Shown here piece by piece: positions 22,355 to 32,714 of a stretch of DNA of 64,000 nucleotides. Made by a program: the position numbers and the translations under genes. The stretch lies in contig JAWHQI010000024.1 of assembly GCA_033032865.1 (NCBI GenBank), positions 1,860,001 through 1,924,000 of the forward strand, read 5' to 3'. This stretch comes from Dactylorhiza incarnata. Taxonomy: Eukaryota > Streptophyta > Magnoliopsida > Asparagales > Orchidaceae. Every line of letters starts with the position of its first letter. The first letter of the stretch is position 1. The notes under the pieces are model-generated. The model was given only the letters and a program-made list of their open reading frames with translations, did no database searches and was not told the origin of the DNA.

Positions 22355-23169
22355 TGCCACGCCCCTAACCGGCTCGCCAAGATGAGTCTAGCAGGATCTT
22401 CCTCGCATAATTCAGAGTTCATTTGGTTCCTCAAATGGATGCAGGAACGTTCGGTGAGCACGCACGCTGGGCACGCACTCATAAGATGGGCATGCAAGCC
22501 GCACATGTGCATGAGTCGCGTCCAAGAGAGGGCGCCCCCAGCCTGTGCGCATGCGTGTGAGATCAAAGCACGTGAGCACCGCCACCTGCCATCATTGCTG
22601 TCCTCTGCCGCCAACTCCAGCGAACCTACCCGGGCCCCCCGGATTGCTCGGGGGCATCGAGGTCATTATCAGAAAATTGGTGATATAGGTTACCAGAATC
22701 GCGCATTCTCATTCGCTAATTCAAATTCCAAGAGGGTACAATTATCGGCGAAAACTATAAAAAAACCCTAGGTATTCATTTGAAGACAGACAACAAAAGA
22801 GAGGAGACAGAGCTCTGAAGTTTTCCAGCGAAGACTTGGCACTCTGCTCGCTCTCCCGCTAAGAATTCACTCTGCTCTCTAAATCTCCCACTCCATAGAC
22901 TGCTCCAGAAGCTGCTCCTACAAGCACTAAGGAAGTCTTTGTTTTTCTCTTTCAAGAACATGTAAATGGAGCGGTGGCATATCACCCTCCTGATGGATTT
23001 GATCAGCACCGTACCGACCTCATGTTTTTCCCTTTCTGGGGTTTTCCACGTAAAACATCTTGTTGTTTCTGTTGTTAGTTCTCTTTTAAATATTTGTGCG
23101 CTTGGCTCACTCTCAAGCTAAGGCGATTCGATTCTTTCGGACCGGGGGTGCCCTATGTGGCCCGCAATA
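22355..23169 (+). repeat. 5' LTR of G0
   Basis: Matches 51838-52904: TGCCACGCCCCTAACCGGCTCG at the start (with TGTCACGCCC in the partner), AGAAAATTGGTGAT in the middle, CTCTGCTCTCTA, CCACGTAAAAC, and TTCGGACCGG near the end. It ends CCCGCAATA where the partner has CCCGCAACA. Followed by TTTGGCATCATATG, a possible eroded primer binding site. Confidence 0.65.
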
Positions 23170-23378
23170 ATTTGGCATCATATGTTGGAATGTGTTCTCA
23201 AAAGCTCTGAAGAATTCCCGAAGATAGTGTTTGTTCAACACAAGTACTCCTGACTAACATCAATGATAGAGAGAAGTGATTGCACCGCCAATGGGACGTC
23301 TCATGGGTAGAGTGTTAGTCTAGCCCCCACTAGCCCACCTGCTAGTGACTCTCCACATTTAGAGGAAGCCATCACCAT

Positions 23379-23477
23379 GTTATCAAAATCTGTGGCTAGG
23401 AGCATGCGACAGATAGAAGAGCACCGGGACGAGGTACTCGCCTTACTGAAAGATCTAAGGCCCCCTCATGTTATCGG
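23379..23477 (+). pseudogene. G0 gag, N-terminal scrap
   Basis: ATG at 23379 reads MLSKSVARSMRQIEEHRDEV then LALLKDLRPPHVI, an amphipathic gag-like start, and is cut at 23477 by Tat-B; the sequence resumes at 41215. The 23170-23378 stretch is leader without a gene. Confidence 0.45.
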
Positions 23478-24046
23478 TGTTGGAACCTGGATACTGGTCC
23501 AACCTGTTTGAGACTTGGGGAGTAGCTTGAGTTACTTCTCTCTTCGTCAGATCCCTAGATCTAAGTATTCCGAGCTAAGAATTGGCCCTCACCGGTTGAT
23601 AGGTAGCTTCCTAGGAATGACCCACTGGCTGCAGCGAGGAGGTCCCGCCACTAACCCGGAAATCTCACTCGATTTACCCTCCCAAAAACCAGAAGCTGAG
23701 CCTATCTTAGACAACACGAGGAAGAAAGCACAAGCTCTCAAAGGGGGGTGGATCCGTGCTGATCTGAGACATAATGGGTCCTATTTATAGGGAAAAACTT
23801 CCCAGGGGTAAAATGGTCCTAAAGGTCTGCGGATAACTTCCTCCGTCTTAACCAAATTACTATATGCAGACAAAAACGGCTTGCGAACAGCCCCTTGATC
23901 CTTTTCGCATACACTAACCGCACCCCCCACTGGTCTGTGGGTAGTGAGAGAGGGTTGATGAGCCGAGGTGACCTGTGCTCTCCCCCTCCCTCCCTGAGAC
24001 GGTGGCCGAGGCGACTAGGTCCAGACCTACTCGCCAAGGGTGGGCT

Positions 24047-25228
24047 TGTTAAAATTTTTGATTGGACCGTTTAGGAGTAAGCAGGAGTTGTATCAATAAG
24101 AGTTATAGCCAAACAACCACAATGCCACACAACAACACAAGAAATCTTTATTGAAATAGAACTGCTTTACAATGCGAGGTATACATGGCAAGACATGATT
24201 CATTAGAATCACGGAGACGAGAAGAACAAGACACACCAAAAAAGCAAAGCTGGCGACTAGACAAGCTCAGACCACACAAGCCGCACCACTCCAGAACTCG
24301 CCCGGCTTGCCCTGAGATCGCACGAACAGAAACCAGACAGACTGCCAGCACTGCAAGACCGCACCTCAGACCGCACGAACTGGAGCTTATTGGAACAAAG
24401 AACTGAAGCTGTCGCCAGACCGCAACTCAGACCGCCTAACCGCTGAAGGTCGCCTGATCACTGAGCTCGCTGCGAACAGCATAAGAACACAATAACCCAG
24501 TTCGCTGATAGACCGCAAACGAACTGTTTATTCAAGCCACCGGAAATCACCAAGGAAGGAGACCGTACCCTGCTGACCGCAAACCTGCGAACACAACAAA
24601 GGTTAACTCGCATCCAAGACGCGCGAACTCAAACTTGAGACCGCAAGAAACAATCCGGGCTCTGGTTCTTACAGTTCTTATTATGAATGACGGGCCATGC
24701 ACCCCTATTTATAGGCGGGTGGACGGATGTCGTCACCGCACAAACTGGGATACAGTCACCACCCATTAGATCGCGAATGGTCTCAAAAGACAAACCGCGC
24801 GAACAGACCTCTTGGACGATCACCCGACCAAGACGCAGATCAACAGACAAAATCGCGCACAGGCCGCGCGAACACGAGACCGCGCACAAGCCGTGCGGTC
24901 TCAACAATGCTCCTTCCTTAGATCACCAGGAGCAAGCTAGAACCATCTGGCCGACTTCAATCAAGTCTCCAGATTGCCAGGATAGACCGCCAGGGTAGAC
25001 AGTCATATAGGAACAACCCGCCCGGTTTTCCAACAAGGAAGCCAGGCAAACTAGTAGACCTACTCGGGAACAAACCGCAGCTACCAAGAACAGACCGGAA
25101 CAACCAGCAGACCGCCAGACCAACCCGGCAGAGCCAGACCGACAGATAACCTATACAAGCCGCGCAATTACCGCGGTCTCCCAAACCAGACCGCCCGGTC
25201 TCCTCCACACCACTTCAAAATTTCAACA
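24047..25228 (-). repeat. 3' LTR of the copia element
   Basis: 1182 bp; the pol reading frame ends six bases inside it. A TATA-like TATAAATA on the minus strand lies near 24706-24713. Confidence 0.95.
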
Positions 25229-28200
25229 CCCCCCCTTGAAGTGGGAAGTGGAGACTTGCCCGAGTAAATTCCGCAACCGTGTAAACGGTCCCTTCGCCAG
25301 CGGCTTTGTGAAGATGTCTGCGACATTGTCCGCACTCCGAACATGCTCGACCATAAGAGATCCTCCCAACACTTTTTCACGAATGAAATGGTGCTCAATC
25401 TCTATATGATTGGTCCTCGCGTGACAGACTGGATTGTTGACCAGCTTGAGAGCACTCTCATTGTCCCCGCGTAGCATAATGGGACCTCGAACCTCCTGAT
25501 GAACGTCCTCTACCAACCTCCTGAGCCAAACGGCTTCCTGAGCAGCCAAGGTCGAAGCCTTGTACTCTGCTTCCGTGGTAGATACAGACACCGAGTCTTG
25601 CTTCTTGCTGCACCAAGAAATAGCTGTGGGGCCCGTCATAAAGACATAACCAGATGTTGATCTCTGATCATCCACATCTCCCCCATAATCAGCATCCATG
25701 AAACCATGCAACTCCAAGCTTGACCCTCTCCTATATAGGAGACCCAAATCAGAGGTCGACTTCATATACTTCAAGATGCCTTTTCCCGCCAGAAGATGAG
25801 GTTTCTGTGGTTCCGCCATGTACCGACTCACTTTGCCAACTGCATAAGCAATATCAGGCCTCGTGATGGTCAAATAGATCAAGCTCCCAACCAGAGCTCG
25901 GAACACCAACGGATCAGATAGAACTCTTCCCTCATCCTTCCGAAGTTTATGATGTTGTTCCAGAGGTATAGAGCTGCTCTTCCCTTCCTCCATGCCGAAT
26001 CGTTGAATGATCCGCTCCGCATAGCCAGCCTGAGAAATGAGCACTCCGCTCTCCCGCCTCTGAACCTCGAGTCTAAGGAAATGGTGAAGCTCCCCCAGAT
26101 CCTTCATCTCGAACCTGATAGCAAGCTCAGCCCTGAGTCTTGCAACAGCTTCCTTCGAGTTTCCGGTGACAATCATGTCATCCACATACAGCAGCACAAT
26201 CACCCGAAGCACCCCCTCCTTCTTGATGAACAAGCTAGAATCAGAGTCTGAAGCAACGAATCCGCAGAATAAGAGATACTCTGCAATCTTCCCGTACCAC
26301 GCCCGAGGCGCTTGCTTCAACCCATACAGGGCCTTCTTCAATTTACAAACGTAGTCTGGATACTCCTTCGACATGAAGCCTTGCGGTTGGATCATGAAGA
26401 TATCCTTGTCAATCTCGCCGTATAAGAAAGCATTCTTCACGTCGAGTTGCCAAATCTCCCAACCACTCGAAGCCGCCAAGGCAATAACAAATCGAACCGA
26501 AGTCATCTTTGCCACTGGACTAAACGTCTCATCATAATCTTCTCCGTACTGCTGTGAATACCCGCGAGCTACAAGGCGAGCCTTGTACCGCTCCATACTG
26601 CCGTCAGCTTTCTTCTTCAACTTAAAAACCCACTTGCAAGTGACAGGAGTGGTGCCCTTGGGCTTGGGCACAAGAGACCAGGTCTCATTCTTCTCGAGAG
26701 CTGCCATCTCTTCTTCCATAGCAATGTCCCACTCCTTCACACCTCTGGCTTTCTCAAAGCTCGACGGCTCCCTTTCATCCAAGGGACCAGCAAAGAAACA
26801 TGAAACAAAGTTCACCATGTTTCCTCTTGTGTATCGATCTGGTGGTTGAATAGTCCTCTTCGACCTCCTAAGAGGTTGCTCCTGACTAACCACCTCCTCA
26901 GCTGCTTCTTCTGAACTAGCTCCTTTTCCAGACGAGCTTGGAGTATCGCTCCCCCTGCTTCCAGAACCTGAAGCTTCCGCCTCTGAGCTAGACTCAACTG
27001 GAGCTCCTGGTGAAACAGGCAACTCCACTTGAAGACTTCCCGCAGCTTTTCCTCCTTCATCAACCCTGCTCTCTGGTAGCTCAACTCCTGAACTCCCCTT
27101 GTAAGAAGTCACTTCATCGAACACCACATCCCGAGAAACAATTGACCTCCGTGTCTCAGGATCCATGCATCTCCATCCCTTCTTCCGCTCATCATACCCA
27201 ACAAAGACTAGCTTCCTTGCTTTCGCATCTAGCTTTGTCCGAAGAGCATCAGGAATGTGCACATAGCAGGTTGATCCAAACACCCGAAGGTGTGCAACGC
27301 TCGGCTTCTCCTTGAACATTAGTTCGTGAGGGGTCTTCATGTTGATAGGACTCAGAGGCAATCTGTTGATGACATAAGCTGCACAAGACATTCCCTCCGC
27401 CCAGAAGGACTTTGGGATACTCTTGGCATGAAGCCAGCATTTGCAGGTTTCCGTCAGATGACGGATCTTCCTCTCCGCAACGCCATTCTGCTGTGGAGTA
27501 TGGGCACAAGTGAGCTCTCTCCTGATGCCTTGCTTCCTGCAAAAACTTGAGAACTCACCAGAGGTGAACTCCCCACCATTGTCAGTTCTAAGTTTTTTAA
27601 CTCGCAGGCCAAGCCGGCCTTCAACCAGCTCCTTGAACTCCACAAATTTTGCAAAGGCTTCTGACTTCTCTTTCAAGAAATACACCCAGACATATCTGGT
27701 GTAGTCGTCAATCAACACCAACATGTATCTGTTGCCTCCAAGGCTTGGGGTGGCAGTCGATCCCATCAAATCACCGTGGATGCACTCCAACGACATTTTG
27801 CACCTTGTTTGCGATTTGTCAAATGGAAGTCGATGAGACTTACCAAACTGACATCCTTCGCAGACATGACCGTCTCCATAGGAGGACAAGCTAGGCAAGC
27901 CATTGATAAGGCCCCTTACCGCCATAGCCTTCAATTTGTCCATGCCTACATGTCCCAACCTTTCATGCCAGATGGCTGCGCCATCATTGGTCCTCATCTT
28001 ATCAACATAGGTACTTGTCGATAAAATGAACAAGTCCTTCACCCGCTTGCCGACATGAATAACATCTCCCTTTATCTCCGGTTGAGTTTTAAGAAACTTC
28101 ACTTCTGTTGGCCCAAAAAGAACGTGATAACCGGCATCGACCGCATTGGTCACAGAGAAGAGATTTTTCTTCATACCAGGCACGTGATAAACACTCCTCA

Positions 28201-28366
28201 ACGTGAGTGGACACTTATCACTGCTCAGAGAGACGACTCATTCGTGCTCTACTGGATGAATAGAATTATCAGCCGTAATGATAGCATTGTTACCTGAGTA
28301 AGGCGCCAAAGAAGAAAACTTTGATCCATCCCCAGTGAGATGATGCCCACACCTTGAATCAACAAT
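25223..28366 (-). pseudogene. Copia pol polyprotein (protease remnant, integrase, RT, RNase H)
   Basis: In frame with gag but separated by a stop (28367-28369), with a second stop at 28238-28240. The intervening protease reads IVDSRCGHHLTGD: the third residue of the catalytic Asp-Ser-Gly is now Arg. The open part, 28201 down to 25223, has the GAG-pre-integrase zinc site (WHERLGHVG...CEGCQFGK), integrase core (HGDLMG, LRTDNGGEFTSGEF, HTPQQNGVAERKIRHL), RT (LDVKNAFLYGEI, LYVDDMIVTG) and RNase H (MDADYGGDVDD, STTEAEYKAS, RGDNESALKLV). It ends HFKGGC with the stop inside the 3' LTR, so the last codons form the polypurine tract. Probably of the Tork/Tnt1 type; the lineage is tentative. Confidence 0.95.
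25229..25237 (-). other. Polypurine tract of the copia element
   Basis: AAGGGGGGG on the minus strand, directly before the 3' LTR and inside the last codons of pol. Confidence 0.8.
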
Positions 28367-29311
28367 CTAGTCCTCATCATAGTTGATGGAAGCCAAGGCC
28401 TTAACGAGCATCGCCGTTATATTAGACGCAAAGGCTCCTCCCCATCCAACTTCACCAGACTTTGGCATCTCCTTCTCCACTGCATGTCCTAGCTGAAGAT
28501 TCACCCGACAATCTTTCTTGAAGTGCCCGATCTTGTTGCATCTAAAGCACCTCGGTCCCTCTCCTTTCTTCTTCCCATCAGACTTAGGAGCATAGCCCCT
28601 ATCTTGCTGACCTGAAGTGGAGGGTCCATCAAGATCCGGCTTCTTCTTCTCCCATTTCTTCTTCTTCTTCCCAGAAAACATCATATCACTTTCTTCCCCG
28701 GAGATTGAAACCCCTGCAATCTGTCTTGCTAAACTTTCTTGCGAAGCAAGAAGGTTCTCCAGCTCCAACAACGACGGTTGATTTGCCCAACCCTGAACTG
28801 AAGTCACAAAAGCAAGATACTCCTTCCGCAACCCGCGGATGATATGCCTCTTCAGTTTTGCCTCAGAGATAGGCTCATCAGGGTCCAATGCAGAAATATC
28901 TGCCGCGAGGTTCTTCATCTTGAGGAAGAAGGTAGAAACAGAAAGATCACCTTGAGAGGCCTTTGCCAACTCATTTTCAAGATACTGTAGCCTCGCTACA
29001 TTCTTCTTATTGAACAATCCATCCAAGGATGTCCAAATTTCAGCAGCAGATTTACATCCGATGATGTGATCAAACAACTCCGGTGAGATAGCCCTCTTGA
29101 GAGTGAACTCAGCCTTAGCATTCGTCCTCCTCCAAATTCTCACCTCTGCCATATTATCTCCTGCTAGAAACACCTCTTGCGTGTCTTCTCCGCCAACTAC
29201 CTCCCATAGATCCTCGCCAAGCAAGTAACTCTCCATACACGACTTCCACTTTTTAAAGTTAGTCGATGTGAGGAGTTCAATACCAAGACCTCTTGCGTAT
29301 CCACCTTCCAT
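28367..29311 (-). CDS. Copia gag protein
   Basis: 314 residues from ATG at 29311. It has the UBN2-type gag core (LTSTNFKKWKSCMESYLLGEDLW, MAEVRIWRRTNAKAEFTLKRA, AAEIWTSLDGLFNKKNVARLQYLENELA) and one zinc knuckle CFRCNKIGHFKKDC (CX2CX4HX4C, about residues 253-266). It packages element RNA in virus-like particles. It ends at a TAG where the family normally has Trp and runs on into the protease, so the original product was a gag-pol fusion. The upstream start is supported by the PBS-leader-ATG order. Confidence 0.9.
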   Translation of the reverse strand: MEGGYARGLGIELLTSTNFKKWKSCMESYLLGEDLWEVVGGEDTQEVFLAGDNMAEVRIWRRTNAKAEFTLKRAISPELFDHIIGCKSAAEIWTSLDGLFNKKNVARLQYLENELAKASQGDLSVSTFFLKMKNLAADISALDPDEPISEAKLKRHIIRGLRKEYLAFVTSVQGWANQPSLLELENLLASQESLARQIAGVSISGEESDMMFSGKKKKKWEKKKPDLDGPSTSGQQDRGYAPKSDGKKKGEGPRCFRCNKIGHFKKDCRVNLQLGHAVEKEMPKSGEVGWGGAFASNITAMLVKALASINYDED

Positions 29312-29390
29312 GGCAATCTATGTGGTCTCTTCTTCACAAAGACGATGGCAACTCTAGTTGATCACTGCTTATCCACTCCAGAAACCTCTC

Positions 29391-29400
29391 TCTGATACCA
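29391..29400 (-). other. Primer binding site, initiator tRNA-Met
   Basis: TGGTATCAGA on the minus strand, immediately next to the 5' LTR (29401). Confidence 0.9.
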
Positions 29401-30582
29401 TGTTAAAATTTTTGATTGGACCGTTTAGGAGTAAGCAGGAGTTGTATCAACAAGAGTTATAGCCAAACAACCACAATGCCACACAACAACACAAGAAATC
29501 TTTATTGAAATAGAACTGCTTTACAATGCGAGGTATACATGGCAAGACATGATTCATCAGAATCACGGAGACGAGAAGAACAAGACACACCAAAAAAGCA
29601 AAGCTGGCGGCTAGACAAGCTCAGACCGCACAAGCCGCGCCACTCCAGAACTCGCCCGGCTTGCCCTGAGATCGCACGAACAGAAACCGGACAGACTGCC
29701 AGCACTGCAAGACCGCACCTCAGACCGCACGAACTGGAGCTTATTGGAACAAAGAACTGAAGCTGTTGCCAGACCGCAACTCAGACCGCCTAACCGCTGA
29801 AGGTCGCCTGATCACTGAGCTCGCTGCGAACAGCATAAGAACACAATAACCTAGTTCGCTGACAGACCGCAGACGAACTGTTTATTCAAGCCACCGGAAA
29901 TCACCAAGGAAGGAGACCGCACCCTGCTGACCGCAAACCTGCGAACACAACAAAGGTTAACTCGCATCCAAGACGCGCGAACTCAAACTTGAGACCGCAA
30001 GAAACAATATGGGCTCTGGTTCTTAGAGTTCTTATTATGAATGACGGGCCATGCACCCATATTTATAGGCTGGTGGACGGATGTCGTCACCACACGAACC
30101 GGGATACAGTCACCACCCATTAGATTGTGAACGGTCTCAAAAGACAGACCGCGTGAACAGACCTCTTGGACGATCACCCGACCAAGACGCAGATCAGCAG
30201 ACAAAATCGCGCACAGGCCGCGCGAACACGAGACCGCGCACAAGCCGTGCGGTCTCAACAATGCTCCTTCCTTAGATCACCAGGAGCAAGCTAGAACCAT
30301 CTGGCCGACTTCAATCAAGTCGCCAGATTGCCAGGATAGACCGCCCGGGTAGACAGTCATATAGGAACAACCCGCCCGGTCTTCCAACAAGGAAGCCAGG
30401 CAAACTAGCATACCTACTCGGGAACAAACCGCAGCTACCAAGAACAGACCGGAACAACCAGCAGACCGCCAGACCAACTCGGCAGAGCCAGACCGGCAGA
30501 TAACCTATACAAGCCACGCGATTACCGCGGTCTCCCAAACCAGACCGCCCGGTCTCCTCCACACCACTTCAAAATTTCAACA
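29401..30582 (-). repeat. 5' LTR of the copia element
   Basis: 1182 bp, same length as the partner. TATA-like TATAAATA on the minus strand at 30060-30067 would start the element's transcript. Confidence 0.95.
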
Positions 30583-30877
30583 GGGCTCTCCTGAGGCGAT
30601 CCCATCTTAGGTCGGACCTACTCGCCTCGCCCCGGATAAAGAGGAGCTTAACATGCTGGACGCGACAGGGAAGAGTGTACTCGCTTCCCTACCCTGGGCG
30701 AGTAAGACCGTCTCGGATCTACTCGCTGAGGGGTGTTGATCTACTCGCCGAGACCTACCGGCTTACTCGCCAAATACGGGTTGTACACAATCCTTGCTCT
30801 TTGCGAGCTCGCTAGAGATCGAAAAGAAGAGTCCAACCCCTTATTCGGCAAGGTTGCGCGCTGGCTGGCTCTTCCTC

Positions 30878-30886
30878 TATAAATAG
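30878..30886 (+). promoter_or_regulatory. TATA box, antisense to Tat-B
   Basis: TATAAATAG in the context CTCTATAAATAGAG, upstream of plus-strand open sequence. Nearly the same phrase recurs at 32604. Confidence 0.55.
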
Positions 30887-30911
30887 AGTGGGGGTGCGCC
30901 TTCCTTCCCAT

Positions 30912-31427
30912 ATGCTGAAATGTCCTCCAGGGGGGGGGGGGTCTTCCGCGACTGCCGACCGGGGGCTCGCTGATGACGAGCCTGAAGCTGCCGCCGTCCT
31001 CGACAATATAGGAGAGTTCATGGCGCCTCGCCCTCCTGTTTCTGCGAGGAAGAGGAAGTCCAAGCGGAAGAGAGCCGACCCCGAGCCACGCGAGAAATCC
31101 TCCACAGATCCGGAATCTACGGCTAGGTGCGGACCCTTACTTGGAAAAGTGATTACCTCGCCTATCCATGAAGAGCTCAACGCCGACCCGTCTCGTCGGC
31201 AGGGCGTGGGCGAAATCACAATGGGTGGGCTCGAGGAGGCGAGGCTACCTCCAACAGATCTAGGTGCCCCGCTGCTTCCTCCAGTTTGTCCAGCCGTAAC
31301 ACCTGGTAAGGATACTATCTTTTCGCCTAATTGGGATGAATCTGTACTGACCCCTAGTTATCTGCAGCACTTCCTACTCGCTCGGTTCGGTCTGGTCAAC
31401 TCGGCGCGATGCTGTCGGTGGGTCTAG
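30912..31427 (+). pseudogene. Antisense open region 1 of Tat-B, function unknown
   Basis: An open frame of about 170 residues from the first ATG at 30912, 26 bp after a TATA box (so the true start may lie further in, for example at 31020). It is Ala/Pro/Arg/Glu-rich with a basic patch KRKSKRKRADPEPREK that could be a nuclear localisation signal. No known domain is recognised. It is antisense to the retrotransposon, between the 3' LTR and antisense region 2. It may be the N-terminal exon of a second antisense gene, now decayed. Confidence 0.35.
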
Positions 31428-31914
31428 GGACCGCATCCTCCTCGGCCCCAGGGTAGGCTTTGGCCCTCCTTCCTCCTCCCTTGCAATTGTCTCCTCAGTT
31501 GTCTGGGGCAGGCCAACCTGCCCGCCCAATTACCGGGGGGGAGGGGGGGGGGATCTTTGATGATAGACCCCTTATCCGGAGGGACTGGCGTGGTCCTCCG
31601 CTTGTCTGCCTCTACCGGGAGGCTGCGGGCAGATCCGCCTCAACACCAAGAAGGGAACAATACTCGCGCGGGTACTCGCCTCGCTCGCCTTGTCGCATTC
31701 TTCCTTTCTGTTACTTATCCTCGTTGTTTGCCTTCTTTTAGATAGCTGGGGGTATTCCTCTTCCAGCCGTACGCCATCGACAAATTTGCTGCTAGGGTCG
31801 CCACTGCCTGCAGCGTCTACTCCTTTAAGGGAGCTACTCGCGGACCCGCCGGGCTTTAACGAGGGGTCGTGGGCTTGCTTGATTGTTGTCCTTCGAGCCC
31901 ACAATTCCTTTCTG

Positions 31915-32310
31915 ATGTCTACACCGCCCGCCGAGGTGAACGCGCGGTTGGTCGATCTCGGGGACCGCCTCTCTGAAGTGGAGGAGTTCCAACGGCAAGT
32001 GCAGGGCGAAGACAACCTCTTCGACAGGATGACTGACCGGGAGATGAGGTTGTACGAGGTGGAGACTTGCCAGCAAGCTACCGAAGATGATCTTCACCGC
32101 TTCTCGCGGGTGGCTGGCACCGTGGGCGAGGCCTCCTTACTGGAAGAACACATCCGCCGAGGCGAGGATCACATCCGACAAAGTGAGGAGAGTCTGGGGC
32201 AGGCCCGCGAAGACCTCCGAGTAGCTCACAACATTACTTGGAGAGCTCGCCACCCCCAGCGCACGCGTCGCCTAGGTTGCGGTCCACGACGCCGCGGCGG
32301 AGCTCCTTAG
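31915..32310 (+). pseudogene. Antisense open region 2 of Tat-B, coiled coil
   Basis: From ATG 31915 the frame reads MSTPPAEVNARLVDLGDRLSEVEEFQRQ and continues with heptad-like Leu/Glu/Arg sequence (LLEEHIRRGEDHIRQSEESL) to about 32230, then a basic tail. It is open further upstream without an ATG that looks right. It may be a later exon of region 1. The coiled coil suggests multimerisation; nothing more can be said. Confidence 0.35.
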
Positions 32311-32603
32311 GTTGTATTCTCCCTTTTGATGTGTTTCACTATTTTTTGACGCTTGATATGTAAAAGCACTCGTGACCTCCCGGGTCCCTGTAATGTGCTG
32401 GCGATATTTTTGTGTCTTTTGTGTACTCGCGCTATGCGCTTAGAGAATTTCTGTTAAAGGCTTTTCGTATTCGCAATATGTGTTTCCTTTATGTTAGGAT
32501 CACTTCCTTCTACCCGCACGTTGTTGAACTAGACACTCGCGTAGGCGTATTCACAGAGGTAGTTGTTCTGCTCGCGCGCGACCAGGCCGGGGGGGGGGGG
32601 GTC

Positions 32604-32612
32604 TATAAATAG
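32604..32612 (+). promoter_or_regulatory. TATA box of the Tat-B antisense gene
   Basis: TATAAATAG preceded by a G-run, 111 bp before the ATG at 32715. This spacing leaves room for a transcription start near 32640 and a short leader. Confidence 0.65.
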
Positions 32613-32714
32613 AGGGTCCTCAGAGTGGGTGGGTATGATCCCCTACCCACCTCTCCCCCAAGCATTTTCTTTGAATCCCGCCCGCTAGACCCCTCTCCCT
32701 ACTCGCCACCTGCC

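Larger units (their letters stand above)
24047..30582 (-). mobile_element. Full-length Ty1/copia retrotransposon
   Basis: 6536 bp with two LTRs of exactly 1182 bp (24047-25228 and 29401-30582) starting TGTTAAAATT and ending TTTCAACA. Perfect 5-bp duplication GGGCT (24042-24046; 30583-30587). PBS and polypurine tract are both present. The LTRs differ by about 34 substitutions by eye, no length change, so they are roughly 97% identical and the insertion is fairly young. Gag and pol domains are complete apart from two in-frame stops at the protease. Confidence 0.95.
23478..30787 (-). repeat. 3' LTR of Tat-B, interrupted by a copia element
   Basis: 23478-24046 plus 30588-30787 equal the uninterrupted LTR 40445-41214. 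Without the copia element and one GGGCT copy it is 769 bp against 770 bp. The empty site is intact at about 41005-41040. Confidence 0.9.

Noticed and set aside
23515..23790. Open frame MGSSLSYFSLRQIPRSKY... as a gene
   Set aside because: The same frame occurs at 40482-40730; both lie in the LTRs of Tat-B.
24185..25208. Several Arg/Cys-rich open frames (also at 29539-30562)
   Set aside because: Duplicated exactly in both copia LTRs, on both strands; no domain content.
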